64,000 nucleotides of DNA from NCBI RefSeq assembly GCF_001624705.1, contig NZ_JSEO01000005.1:248001-312000 (forward strand). Reading direction: 5' to 3'. A program made the translations under genes and the position numbers. Positions within the stretch are counted from its first letter, which is position 1, and each line of letters begins with the position of its first letter. Shown one piece after another: positions 1 to 7,304 of the stretch. Source of the DNA: Marinomonas sp. SBI8L. GTDB lineage: Bacteria; Pseudomonadota; Gammaproteobacteria; Pseudomonadales; Marinomonadaceae. The notes beneath the pieces are model-generated. The model did not search any database and was not told where the DNA came from. It was given only the letters and a program-made list of their open reading frames with translations.

Positions 1-291
1 TGGAGCCAAGCTGGCGGTATCGCTCGTTATGGGTTTGCTGGCATGTTTTGGAAGGCGGTACCTAAGTCTAACTGGCCAACAGACGAAGCTAGCCTAGCAG
101 CCATTAATGAGCACTGGTGTGAACCTTTTGGTGATATGCGCCAAGAGCTGGCTTTTATTGGCCAAGGTTTGAACCAAACAGCCATGATCACAGCGCTAGA
201 TAACTGCTTATTATCTGATGATGAGATAGTCGAAGGTAAAGCGTATTGGGCCAGTTTAAAAGACCCTTTCCCAGCTTGGGAGGAGAATTAA
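1..291 (+). CDS. COG0523 (CobW/P47K-type) metal-chaperone GTPase, C-terminal part only
   Basis: The frame is open from the window edge to the TAA at 289-291, giving the last 96 residues of a protein that starts upstream. The run WSQAGGIARYGFAG, followed by a W-A-V-P-K segment and EPFGDMRQELAFIG, is the typical C-terminal domain of COG0523 GTPases (CobW_C), in particular the zinc-starvation subgroup (ZigA/YciC-like). Such proteins act in the cytosol and are thought to deliver metal, usually zinc, to client enzymes. The GTPase domain and metal motif are outside the window, so the metal cannot be told. The stop overlaps the start of the DUF1826 gene by one base, so the two are co-translated. Confidence 0.85.
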   Translation, partial: WSQAGGIARYGFAGMFWKAVPKSNWPTDEASLAAINEHWCEPFGDMRQELAFIGQGLNQTAMITALDNCLLSDDEIVEGKAYWASLKDPFPAWEEN

Positions 292-1016
292 TGAGCGCAT
301 TAGCCTTAAAAAGCCGTGAAGATGAGTACCTTGAAGAAAATCTTATCGACGAGCAAGCACAAGAAAACGCACTAAAGGAACAAGTGCAAGGCAAATTCAT
401 TGTCGGGCAAGCGCCAGACATACTGACAGAAGTCTACCAGCAAGATACCAACATGGTGGTTTGGCAAAGGGATTCAGATGCAGCACTGCAACAAGCGATT
501 GATGCTTTTCTGAGTGAGAAAGATGGCTATAAACGTAATATGGCAATCACACCAGAACTCGCCTTAGACACGATACATAAAGCCTTGGGTAATACGGATG
601 ATGTCTTACCATTGAGTCAGAATATTGCTGAACTTGTTGAGATGTTCTGCTGCTTATTTGATTTGGAAAGAGCTGGGTTACGTTTAACCATTTTGGATAG
701 CGCCATGTGCCCTAGATTCCATGTAGATAGAGTGCCTTGCCGCTTGGTAACGACTTATAAGGGTGTTGCAACTCAGTGGTTGCCTCATAGCTTAATTAAC
801 CGTTCTGCCTTGGGTGTAAGAGCGGTTAAAGATGCCCGTGACCAATCTGGCCTTTATCAAAGCCAAGAAGATATTCAGCAGTTAACAGAGGGTGATGTTG
901 CCCTGTTAAAGGGCGAGTTATGGCCGGGTAATGAAAATGCAGGGCTAGTACATAGATCACCTGCGGTGGAAATCGGTGAAAAACGTTTGTTACTCACTCT
1001 CGATTTTCTCGACTAA
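291..1016 (+). CDS. DUF1826 domain protein
   Basis: 241 residues. I start at ATG 291 because AGGAG (281-285) lies just upstream and the ATG shares its first base with the previous stop codon (TAATG). An ATG 45 bases earlier in the same frame lacks this and would overlap the GTPase gene. The protein matches what I know of DUF1826: a central CPRFHVDRVPCRL segment with Cys, His and Asp that could bind a metal, and a hydrophobic C-terminus. No signal peptide or membrane segment is visible. The biochemical function of this family is unknown. Its coupling to a COG0523 GTPase suggests a role in metal (zinc) homeostasis, which is inference from context. Confidence 0.8.
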   Translation: MSALALKSREDEYLEENLIDEQAQENALKEQVQGKFIVGQAPDILTEVYQQDTNMVVWQRDSDAALQQAIDAFLSEKDGYKRNMAITPELALDTIHKALGNTDDVLPLSQNIAELVEMFCCLFDLERAGLRLTILDSAMCPRFHVDRVPCRLVTTYKGVATQWLPHSLINRSALGVRAVKDARDQSGLYQSQEDIQQLTEGDVALLKGELWPGNENAGLVHRSPAVEIGEKRLLLTLDFLD

Positions 1017-1080
1017 CTGGTTTGGCTAATCACTAAAGCTTTGTTGCCAACCCCTTTGTCATATTCATCATGATGTGACA

Positions 1081-1119
1081 CCAAGATAAAAGCAGATAAG
1101 GTTTTTGCTTTTATCTTGG
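1081..1119. other. perfect 13-bp stem-loop between DUF1826 and DUF3127 genes
   Basis: CCAAGATAAAAGC (1081-1093) pairs perfectly with GCTTTTATCTTGG (1107-1119) across a 13-base loop. No T-run follows on either strand, so it is not a textbook intrinsic terminator. It may still end the GTPase-DUF1826 transcript or act as a 3' stabilising stem. Confidence 0.5.
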
Positions 1120-1193
1120 CTTTAGCCAGAAAACCTCCTTCAAAAATGCTATGCTGCTGACAAGTTTTTAAAGCAAGTTTATAGGTACTGATT

Positions 1194-1643
1194 ATGTCTA
1201 AAAGTTTCGAAGCCCAAGGAACAATCCACAGCATAGGCGCAACGACTGAATACGGTCAAAACGGTTTTACCAAGCGTGAGTTTGTGATCCAGCTAACGGG
1301 CGAAGGTGAGAATCCAGCTTACCCAAATTATGTTGCCTTAGAGTTGATTAAAGACAAGTGTGCCTTGATGGATCAATACCAGATTGGTGATGAAATTAAT
1401 GTACATTTCAATCTAAATGGCCGTCTTTGGGCTGCTCAAGGTAAGCCAGAAAAGTGCTTCACTAGCCTACAAGCTTGGCGTATCGAAGCGCCTGGTGGTC
1501 AAGGTTTTAACCCAAACCAAGGCCAAGATTACATCCAGAATGCTAGCCAAGATAATGGCTTTCAAGCTTACGACCAAAACCAAGATCAAGGCTATAACTC
1601 AAACACAGGTAATGGTTACTCAGATTCAGACGTGCCTTTCTAA
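1194..1643 (+). CDS. DUF3127 family, SSB-like OB-fold protein
   Basis: 149 residues. Residues 1 to about 100 look like the DUF3127 OB-fold (FEAQGTIHSIGATTEYG, then FTKREFVIQ, then a Y-V-A-L-E-L strand), a family distantly related to single-stranded DNA-binding protein. Residues 100-143 are a Gln/Asn/Gly-rich disordered linker, and the protein ends in DSDVPF. This layout (OB-fold, low-complexity linker, acidic tip ending in P-F) is the same as bacterial SSB, whose D-D-D-I-P-F tail recruits repair and replication enzymes. A role in binding nucleic acid and recruiting SSB partners is inferred. It stands alone, bounded by stem-loops on both sides. Confidence 0.75.
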   Translation: MSKSFEAQGTIHSIGATTEYGQNGFTKREFVIQLTGEGENPAYPNYVALELIKDKCALMDQYQIGDEINVHFNLNGRLWAAQGKPEKCFTSLQAWRIEAPGGQGFNPNQGQDYIQNASQDNGFQAYDQNQDQGYNSNTGNGYSDSDVPF

Positions 1644-1673
1644 CGACGCACGCTTGTCTAAACCATCATAATG

Positions 1674-1733
1674 TCTTTGTCATTTACGGTTTACTCGTTC
1701 ATTAAAAACTAAGCGGACCGTAAATGCTCAAAG
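1674..1733. other. long inverted repeat downstream of the DUF3127 gene
   Basis: CATTTACGGT (1681-1690) and ACCGTAAATG (1717-1726) form a perfect 10-bp stem around a 26-base loop. The outer bases TCTTTG and CAAAGA extend it to about 16 bp with a small bulge. There is no U-tract. It could be a terminator-like structure, an operator or a small structured RNA; the sequence does not decide. Confidence 0.45.
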
Positions 1734-1852
1734 AACACTTCTAGAATAACTCACTAATGACACATCCTTGATAAAGAACATCTGAGCCTGCGCCTAATGA
1801 AGGCAATTTCAATGGTTCGATATTAGACTTTATCGATTATAGAGAGATCAGC

Positions 1853-2662
1853 ATGTCTTATTTAGCGCCCTCTGAATTTACCAAAAAAATGGTCGATGCG
1901 GGCGAATCTAAAGTCCTAATGTCCACCCGAGATACCATTATCCGCGCCTTTATGGCGGGAGCCATCTTGGCGCTAGCCGCCATTTTCGCCATTAGTATTG
2001 CGGTACAAACAGGGCAGTTTTTACTTGGTGCTTTGCTCTTCCCTGTTGGTTTTTGCATGCTTTACCTTATGGGGTTCGACCTGTTAACAGGCGTCTTTGT
2101 TTTAGCGCCGCTTGCCTTACTTGATAAACGTAAAGGCATCACAGCAAAAGGGGTGTTACGTAATTGGGGCTTGGTTTTTATTGGTAATTTTGCGGGCGCC
2201 TTAACTGTCGCTTTTTTGATGGCCTATATATTCACCTATGGCTTTAACATAGAACCAGGACCAGTTGGTGATAAAGCCGCCAGTATTGGCGAGGCTCGAA
2301 CCCTAGGTTATGCCGAACATGGTTTTGCAGGTTGGATGACTATCTTTATTCGCGGCATGTTATGCAACTGGATGGTGTCTCTAGGCGTTGTTGGCGCCAT
2401 GATATCCACCAATGTCAGTGGTAAGGTGATCGCCATGTGGATGCCTATCTTCCTTTTCTTTTACATGGGTTTTGAGCATTCAGTGGTCAACATGTTTTTG
2501 TTTCCCTTTGGCTTAATTATGGGTGGTGACTTTTCATTTATGGATTATATTATCTGGAATGAGTTGCCGACTGTTTTGGGTAACCTTGTCGGTGGCTTGG
2601 CCTTTACTGGCCTTACCCTTTATACCACGCATGTGAAGACTGCGGCCAATCGACAGATTTAA
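1853..2662 (+). CDS. formate/nitrite transporter family (FNT) channel
   Basis: 269 residues of mostly hydrophobic sequence with six likely membrane helices, the length and fold of FocA/NirC channels of the inner membrane. Family features visible are the early ALAAIFAISIAV helix, the LMGFDLLTGVFVL segment, the RGMLCNWMVSLG segment (the C-N-W motif of FNT proteins) and the FEHSVVNMFLFPFG segment that carries the central pore His. FNT channels are pentamers passing formate, nitrite or hydrosulfide with a proton. No pyruvate formate-lyase or nitrite reductase gene is next to it, so the substrate cannot be assigned. Confidence 0.9.
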   Translation: MSYLAPSEFTKKMVDAGESKVLMSTRDTIIRAFMAGAILALAAIFAISIAVQTGQFLLGALLFPVGFCMLYLMGFDLLTGVFVLAPLALLDKRKGITAKGVLRNWGLVFIGNFAGALTVAFLMAYIFTYGFNIEPGPVGDKAASIGEARTLGYAEHGFAGWMTIFIRGMLCNWMVSLGVVGAMISTNVSGKVIAMWMPIFLFFYMGFEHSVVNMFLFPFGLIMGGDFSFMDYIIWNELPTVLGNLVGGLAFTGLTLYTTHVKTAANRQI

Positions 2663-2716
2663 CCTTAACTTCCCCTTTCCTCGCCGCTTTTACTTTATCC
2701 GTCTTTCTCATCTTTT

Positions 2717-2750
2717 ATCTTGGCCTAACCTTATAAAGTTAGGCCAAGAT
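2717..2750. other. perfect 13-bp stem-loop between convergent genes
   Basis: ATCTTGGCCTAAC (2717-2729) pairs with GTTAGGCCAAGAT (2738-2750) over an 8-base loop. It lies between the FNT gene and the convergent TIGR01777 gene and probably works as a two-way transcript end, although no clear T-run follows on either strand. Confidence 0.5.
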
Positions 2751-2776
2751 GATATGAACTAGCATATTTAAAGCCT

Positions 2777-3685
2777 TTAGCTATAAACCGGATGCGGCAT
2801 TAAAAGATCGGCAAAGGCTTCTTCAATTTCTGGGAAGTCAAAATGAAACCCTGCTTCAATCAGCTTCTCTGGCACCACTCTTTGGCTATCTAACAATAAG
2901 GCCGACGCCTCACCCATAACGACTTTTAAAATCGCCTTTGGCATCGGCAAGTAAGCTCTCTTATCCAATATATGAGCTAGCTCTTCGGTAAATTGATAGT
3001 TAGTGACAGCATGAGGGCTGGTAAGGTTGAACGGCCCTTCACAGTTTTTATGACTTAGTAAAAAGGACATAGCATTTATCATGTCATGAATATGTATCCA
3101 TGGCATAAACTGCTGACCATCCCCAATTTTGCCCCCAAGGTTACATTTGAAAATAGGTAGCATCTTACCTAGTGCACCACCTTTCCCATCCAGAACGATA
3201 CCCGTACGTAGATTCACTACCCGAGTATGCTCGGAGGCTTCTTGAGAGATTTTCTCCCAACGCTGACACAGGCGACTGGCAAAGTCCTTAGAGAAGGTCG
3301 TTTGAGTTTCTGGCAGGAATCTATCATAGTGATTACCATAAATACCCACTGCTGAGCCGCTTAAAAAAACCTCCGGTGGGTTATCACTCTGAGCAAACAG
3401 CTTCACTAATTTATCCGTTGTATGCCAACGGCTTTGGCAAATCATACCTTTTTGCCTTTGTGACCAACGTTTGTCTATGATGGGCTCGCCAGCAAGATTG
3501 ATAACAGCATCAAATTCGTTCAGGTCAGACAGCTTGGATAAATCATTAATGATCTTGGTTTGTGGCGGTAAGTCCTGCTTTGCTTGATAGGGCGATCGCG
3601 TAAAAACGGTATATTCATGCTGTTCGAATTCATTAATAAATCGAGAACCTATTAGGCCGGTTCCACCTGTCATTAAGATTTTCAT
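2777..3685 (-). CDS. TIGR01777 family NAD(P)-binding epimerase-like protein (YfcH type)
   Basis: 302 residues from the ATG at 3685, chosen because AAGAGGTG lies a few bases upstream and the protein then begins MKILMTGGTGLIGSRF, placing the Rossmann TGGTGLIG motif at residues 6-13 as in the family. A longer frame adds nine residues with no support. Later signatures are VINLAGEPI, SGSAVGIYG with the Y-G of the SDR active site, PWIHIHD and a C-terminal RVVPEKLIEAGF segment. This is the extended SDR subgroup containing E. coli YfcH. The substrate is unknown; some relatives take part in cell-division or photo-oxidative-stress clusters. It follows the MerR regulator gene on the same strand after 119 bp. 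Confidence 0.85.
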   Translation of the reverse strand: MKILMTGGTGLIGSRFINEFEQHEYTVFTRSPYQAKQDLPPQTKIINDLSKLSDLNEFDAVINLAGEPIIDKRWSQRQKGMICQSRWHTTDKLVKLFAQSDNPPEVFLSGSAVGIYGNHYDRFLPETQTTFSKDFASRLCQRWEKISQEASEHTRVVNLRTGIVLDGKGGALGKMLPIFKCNLGGKIGDGQQFMPWIHIHDMINAMSFLLSHKNCEGPFNLTSPHAVTNYQFTEELAHILDKRAYLPMPKAILKVVMGEASALLLDSQRVVPEKLIEAGFHFDFPEIEEAFADLLMPHPVYS

Positions 3686-3804
3686 ATTGCACCTCTTAAA
3701 AGGCATGCCCAATCAAGATGTCGGCTAGCCTTTTGCTGAATAATTTACGTCCTTGCTGAAGTCCTATCCTTACCTTTTTCAGGCTTGAAACTCTCGTGAG
3801 AGCG

Positions 3805-4680
3805 CTATTTTTTTAGCAGATATTGGCCAAATTCTGACAAAGCAGAAAACACCTGATGGTCTCCCGTTACTTGAGAAATTATAGCTGCTGTACCACAGAT
3901 AACTAAGTTTTCATCCTCTACAAGGGCCTTTTGCGCTAAGGCGGTTTGATCATCACGCCATAGGCCATCCTGATAAAAAACAGAGACATCTTTATCTGTG
4001 TTTTGACTGATTTCTACAAAGCTTTCTAAACTAATGCTTTGATTGATAAGTTGTACGTCATAGTGAGCATCATCTAGCTCCAAACATAAGAATAAGAGTG
4101 GCCAAATCGCCGTATTATCTCCATATGTCAGCATAAGGTTTTTTTGCTCTCCCTTACCTTTTGATTTATCTCCATGGCTATTTTTAAGACGCCTCAAGGT
4201 GTACGCCAATAACTCACTTTCAATAAAACTCGCTTGGGCCTGATTTTTAGCCGAATCTTTTTGTAATGTCAGCAACACAGGCTCAAACAAATTTTGACGA
4301 CAAACAGACACAGGGTAATTTACAAAATAGTCAGCAATGAGATGTTCTAGCTGATGGGGGTGAAAGGTCTGACTAACCATGTTGATTTGAGTAATTGCAT
4401 GCTGCCATAAGGTCATATCTTGTTTATCAGATAAGTCTGGCTCTTGTTTGAGCATGGCTTTTACCTTGCCTACTGACACACCTCTGGCTATCAAGGCTAA
4501 GATTTTTTCAACCCGTATCACATCTTGCTCACTGTATAACCTATGGCCTTTATCAGTTCGCTGAGGTGTTAATAAACCATAACGACGTTCCCATGCTCTT
4601 ATTGTCACAGTATTCACTTGAGTTCTTGCACTCAATTCACGAATGGGAAACAGGTCATCAATGTTTACAGTGTCTTTCAT
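3805..4680 (-). CDS. MerR-family regulator, LitR/CarH-like with degenerate C-terminal domain
   Basis: 291 residues. Residues 10-80 form a MerR winged helix (FPIRELSARTQVNTVTIRAW, then ERRYGLL and the wing GHRLYSEQDV). The WERRYGLLTPQR segment is typical of LitR/CarH and MlrA regulators. The C-terminal 200 residues are the size of a cobalamin-binding module, but the DxHxxG motif and the usual partner motifs are not present, so direct B12-based light sensing is unlikely. It resembles the class of LitR proteins that lacks B12 contacts; this is an inference. It is divergent from the DUF547 gene across a 230-bp region holding two TTGTACAA operators, and a further set lies before the DUF523-DUF1722 gene. 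It probably represses itself and both targets. Confidence 0.8.
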   Translation of the reverse strand: MKDTVNIDDLFPIRELSARTQVNTVTIRAWERRYGLLTPQRTDKGHRLYSEQDVIRVEKILALIARGVSVGKVKAMLKQEPDLSDKQDMTLWQHAITQINMVSQTFHPHQLEHLIADYFVNYPVSVCRQNLFEPVLLTLQKDSAKNQAQASFIESELLAYTLRRLKNSHGDKSKGKGEQKNLMLTYGDNTAIWPLLFLCLELDDAHYDVQLINQSISLESFVEISQNTDKDVSVFYQDGLWRDDQTALAQKALVEDENLVICGTAAIISQVTGDHQVFSALSEFGQYLLKK

Positions 4681-4722
4681 AGGGTCTTTTTCTCTTGTTT
4701 AAGGGTCATCTTACTTCTAGAT

Positions 4723-4778
4723 GATACAAGTCTAATTCTTGTACAAGTTTTATCTATACGCAAACCTTTTTTGTACAA
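4723..4778. promoter_or_regulatory. MerR-type operator pair between the regulator and DUF547 gene
   Basis: Two TTGTACAA palindromes at 4739-4746 and 4771-4778, 32 bp apart start to start. Each has a weaker partner half-site 17 bp upstream (GATACA at 4723 and TATACG at 4755), giving an imperfect TRTACA-N11-TGTACA arrangement. The same word recurs three times at 5835-5907. They sit in the divergent promoter region, so binding there could control both genes. Confidence 0.7.
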
Positions 4779-4910
4779 GATATAAAAACAAAATTCGATT
4801 TGTTCGCTTTTCATACAAAAATAAATGGAACTTATCTGCCTATCCTTAGTTCAAATGAATTGTGATTTCGTAAACCTTAAGTGTTACCAAATAAAACAGG
4901 AGTTTGAACA

Positions 4911-5798
4911 ATGTCCCCCCTCCGCCCTGAGAGCAAAGCCCAAATACATTTTCTCGTAACTGGTTTTAAAAGCCTCTCTTCTCCCCCTGTCATGTTGCTT
5001 TTCTTCCTTCTTGTGTATGCCCAAAGTTTTCTCGTAAATGCTGCCCCAAGTAAGGATCTTGATCCTAGATGGACAGCATTTTCTATCGACTCAAATATCT
5101 CGGTAGAACATAAAGCTTGGCAGCAGTTTTTAGATAAGTATCTGATTTTTGACGATAAAGATCAGTCATATATGTCTTATGGCAAAGTAAATCAGCGCGA
5201 CAAGAAGGTGCTGAATGAGTACATCCAATACTTAGTTGAGTTAAACCCAAGTGAGCTGAGTAAAAAGCAGCAAATGGCCTATTGGATCAACCTCTACAAT
5301 GCTAAAACTGTGTCTTTGATATTGGATAATTACCCTGTTAAGAGCATTCGAAAGCTGGGTAAGTCTTGGTTCAGCTCAGGTCCATGGGATGACAAGGTAT
5401 TACTGATTAATGACATTGAAGTCTCTTTAAATGACATAGAACATAGGATTCTCAGACCCATTTATAATCAAGCCAGCCTGCATTATGCTCTCAATTGTGC
5501 CTCTATCAGTTGCCCTAATTTAAGTGCCACAGCTTATACCAGCTCTAATGCCCAAACTCAGTTGGCTGAAGGTGCGAGAAATTACATCAACCATGCAAGA
5601 GGAGTAAGCTTTGACGAGGATGGCGAACTTGTCCTATCCACTATTTATAAATGGTATAGAGAAGATTTTGGTGTCACTCGCCTGGATCTATTGACTCATC
5701 TCATTGGTTATTCTGACAAGGCCCTAGGTGATAAATTAAGAGCCTATAAAGGCTCTATCAGTTATGAATATGATTGGGATTTAAACGAGCTTAAGTAA
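4911..5798 (+). CDS. DUF547 domain protein, exported
   Basis: 295 residues, ATG at 4911 with AGGAG eight bases upstream. The N-terminus is long for a signal peptide: a polar stretch of about 25 residues, then the hydrophobic MLLFFLLVYAQSFLVNA ending in an A-A-P cleavage-like site near residue 45. The mature part carries DUF547 hallmarks: a MAYWINLYNAKTV segment, NDIEHRILRP, and HYALNCASISCPNLS with a Cys pair, then RGVSF and KWYREDFG. The family resembles papain-like or glutaredoxin-like folds, but its activity is not established. It lies between two operator clusters for the adjacent MerR-type regulator, so it is a likely target. A role in stress or light response is inferred. Confidence 0.85.
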   Translation: MSPLRPESKAQIHFLVTGFKSLSSPPVMLLFFLLVYAQSFLVNAAPSKDLDPRWTAFSIDSNISVEHKAWQQFLDKYLIFDDKDQSYMSYGKVNQRDKKVLNEYIQYLVELNPSELSKKQQMAYWINLYNAKTVSLILDNYPVKSIRKLGKSWFSSGPWDDKVLLINDIEVSLNDIEHRILRPIYNQASLHYALNCASISCPNLSATAYTSSNAQTQLAEGARNYINHARGVSFDEDGELVLSTIYKWYREDFGVTRLDLLTHLIGYSDKALGDKLRAYKGSISYEYDWDLNELK

Positions 5799-5818
5799 GT
5801 CTTCTTGAACTTAAAAAG

Positions 5819-5907
5819 CGTACAAAATATTTTTTTGTACAAGTTTTTTCTTGCCTATTGTTCAAACTTGTACAAAAATTAGTTATATAAAATTAATTCT
5901 TGTACAA
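5819..5907. promoter_or_regulatory. Triple TTGTACAA operator array before the DUF523-DUF1722 gene
   Basis: Three TTGTACAA words at 5835-5842, 5868-5875 and 5900-5907, spaced 33 and 32 bp. Two have a partner 17 bp upstream (CGTACA at 5819 and TATATA at 5884). A possible -10 box TATAAA (5886-5891) lies inside the last unit, so a bound regulator would cover the promoter. The ATG of the target is at 5931. Confidence 0.7.
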
Positions 5908-5930
5908 GTTTTTATACTTAGGAGTAGAAG

Positions 5931-6929
5931 ATGACAGATTCCAACATCATTCCAACCTTGACCCTTGAACACCCACAAGAGCATGAGATTACTCTAGGTC
6001 TAAGCGCTTGCTTAGCAGGACATAATGTTCGCTTTAACGGCGGCCATACCCAATCAAAACTTTGCCTTAATACTTTGAGCGAGCATTTTAATTACATGAC
6101 CTTTTGTCCTGAAGTCGCTGCGGGCTTTAGTACACCAAGACCAACCATGCGCTTACAAGAAGATGAAAACAAAGCAGTGAAGTTAAGCTATAGCACGGAC
6201 CCAGATTCAGATGTTACTCAGCAGCTAGTCGATGGTTTTACCCCTGCACTAAACAGCTTTGACCAACTTGATGGTTACATCTTAATGAAAAACTCACCAA
6301 GCTGTGGCATGTCTCGTATCAAGGTATATCAGGAAAATGGCATGCCTAAGCGTGAGATGAGCCAAGGTTTATTTGCCGCAGCCTTGCAAGAAGCCTATCC
6401 TCTCATGCCAATTGAAGAAGAAGGCAGATTGAATGATGCCCACTTGTACGAAAATTTTATATTGAGGGTCTACGCGCATCACAATTTCCGTAAAGAAGTG
6501 CTGGAGCAACCTAGCTTAAATAATTTGATGCGTTTTCATGCCAGTTATAAGTACATTCTACTTTCTCAAAACCAAGTACTTTATAAGCAACTAGGGCAGC
6601 TGTTAGCCAATGCTAAAAAAGACCAACTCGCATCACTTGTGAATGAGTATTTTACTCTGTTTATGAAAGCATTATCGAGACCGGCCCCTAGAAAAGGCCA
6701 TGTGAATACCTTATTCCATGTGTTTGGCTACTTTAAACGTCAGCTATCAAAAAGTGCTAAGCAAAGTATTTTAAGAACGATTAAGCAGTATCAAGCTGGG
6801 CAACTGCCCCTTGTTACACCTTTAACTCTGCTACAGCACTACATAGAACAATTTGGTAATGACTACTTACGCCAGCAAAGATACTTTGCACCTTACCCAC
6901 AAACCTTAGGGCTTGCTAATCACGTTTAG
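5931..6929 (+). CDS. DUF523-DUF1722 fusion protein (YbgA-type C-terminus)
   Basis: 332 residues, ATG with TAGGAG upstream. Residues 10-165 are DUF523: LGLSACLAGHNVRFNGGH, then FCPEVAAGFSTPRP and an NSPSCGMSRIKVY segment with the conserved Cys. Residues 180-325 are DUF1722, the domain of E. coli YbgA, which sits upstream of the photolyase gene phr. In many Proteobacteria this fusion belongs to light or singlet-oxygen regulons together with MerR-type LitR proteins and photolyase. Here the regulator, its operators and this gene are present but no photolyase follows; a terminator and a MITE end the unit. The biochemical function is unknown. Confidence 0.88.
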   Translation: MTDSNIIPTLTLEHPQEHEITLGLSACLAGHNVRFNGGHTQSKLCLNTLSEHFNYMTFCPEVAAGFSTPRPTMRLQEDENKAVKLSYSTDPDSDVTQQLVDGFTPALNSFDQLDGYILMKNSPSCGMSRIKVYQENGMPKREMSQGLFAAALQEAYPLMPIEEEGRLNDAHLYENFILRVYAHHNFRKEVLEQPSLNNLMRFHASYKYILLSQNQVLYKQLGQLLANAKKDQLASLVNEYFTLFMKALSRPAPRKGHVNTLFHVFGYFKRQLSKSAKQSILRTIKQYQAGQLPLVTPLTLLQHYIEQFGNDYLRQQRYFAPYPQTLGLANHV

Positions 6930-6979
6930 TATCCAAGCTAAGCGACAGACAAGGTCATAACAAAGAAGATAGAAAAGAA

Positions 6980-7014
6980 AAAAGGCACTAGATTGGATCA
7001 ATCTAGTGCCTTTT
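6980..7014 (+). terminator. intrinsic terminator after the DUF523-DUF1722 gene
   Basis: GGCACTAGATT (6984-6994) and AATCTAGTGCC (7000-7010) pair perfectly around five bases and are followed by TTTT. A-runs precede the stem, so it could also act leftward. Confidence 0.85.
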
Positions 7015-7034
7015 ACATGAATAGGTATGTGTAT

Positions 7035-7304
7035 TTAAGGAACCTGTGAATAAGTCCTCCCCCTCAGCGTATGGATAAAAGCGCCTAGATTTATGGCGAG
7101 GAGCGTAACTTAATAGTTATTCTATTGATAAGGCCCTCAACGTAAAGATAGGGCTTTTAAAACACGCCCTTTGGGTCTTTCAGAAAAAGCGCCACCCTGT
7201 GTTGTCCCTTTTCGAAAGGTGCCTACATTACGTCAAAGTGACGCCTTGCTTGACGCTTTTTCTGAAAAGACTGAAAAGAGGTGACTTAATCGCAGGTTCC
7301 TTAG
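7035..7304 (+). mobile_element. IS5-type MITE, copy 1 (262 bp plus target sites)
   Basis: The element runs from GGAACC at 7039 to GGTTCC at 7300 between TTAA (7035-7038) and TTAG (7301-7304), a YTAR target pair with one mismatch. Its ends are inverted repeats of about 20 bp with one change (GGAACCTGTGAATAAGT here). It differs from copy 5 at about a dozen positions, and the right-hand 100 bp are almost identical. An internal inverted repeat TTTCAGAAAAAGCG / CGCTTTTTCTGAAAA makes a large hairpin. It contains no coding frame. Its right edge touches the stop codon of the chemoreceptor gene (7305-7307, minus strand). The DnaA-box word here is TATGGATAA, one base off consensus. Confidence 0.85.

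Noticed and set aside
7039-7300. Small structured RNA gene rather than mobile element
   Set aside because: The inverted ends, the YTAR target duplications and the five dispersed copies in both orientations are explained more simply by a MITE.
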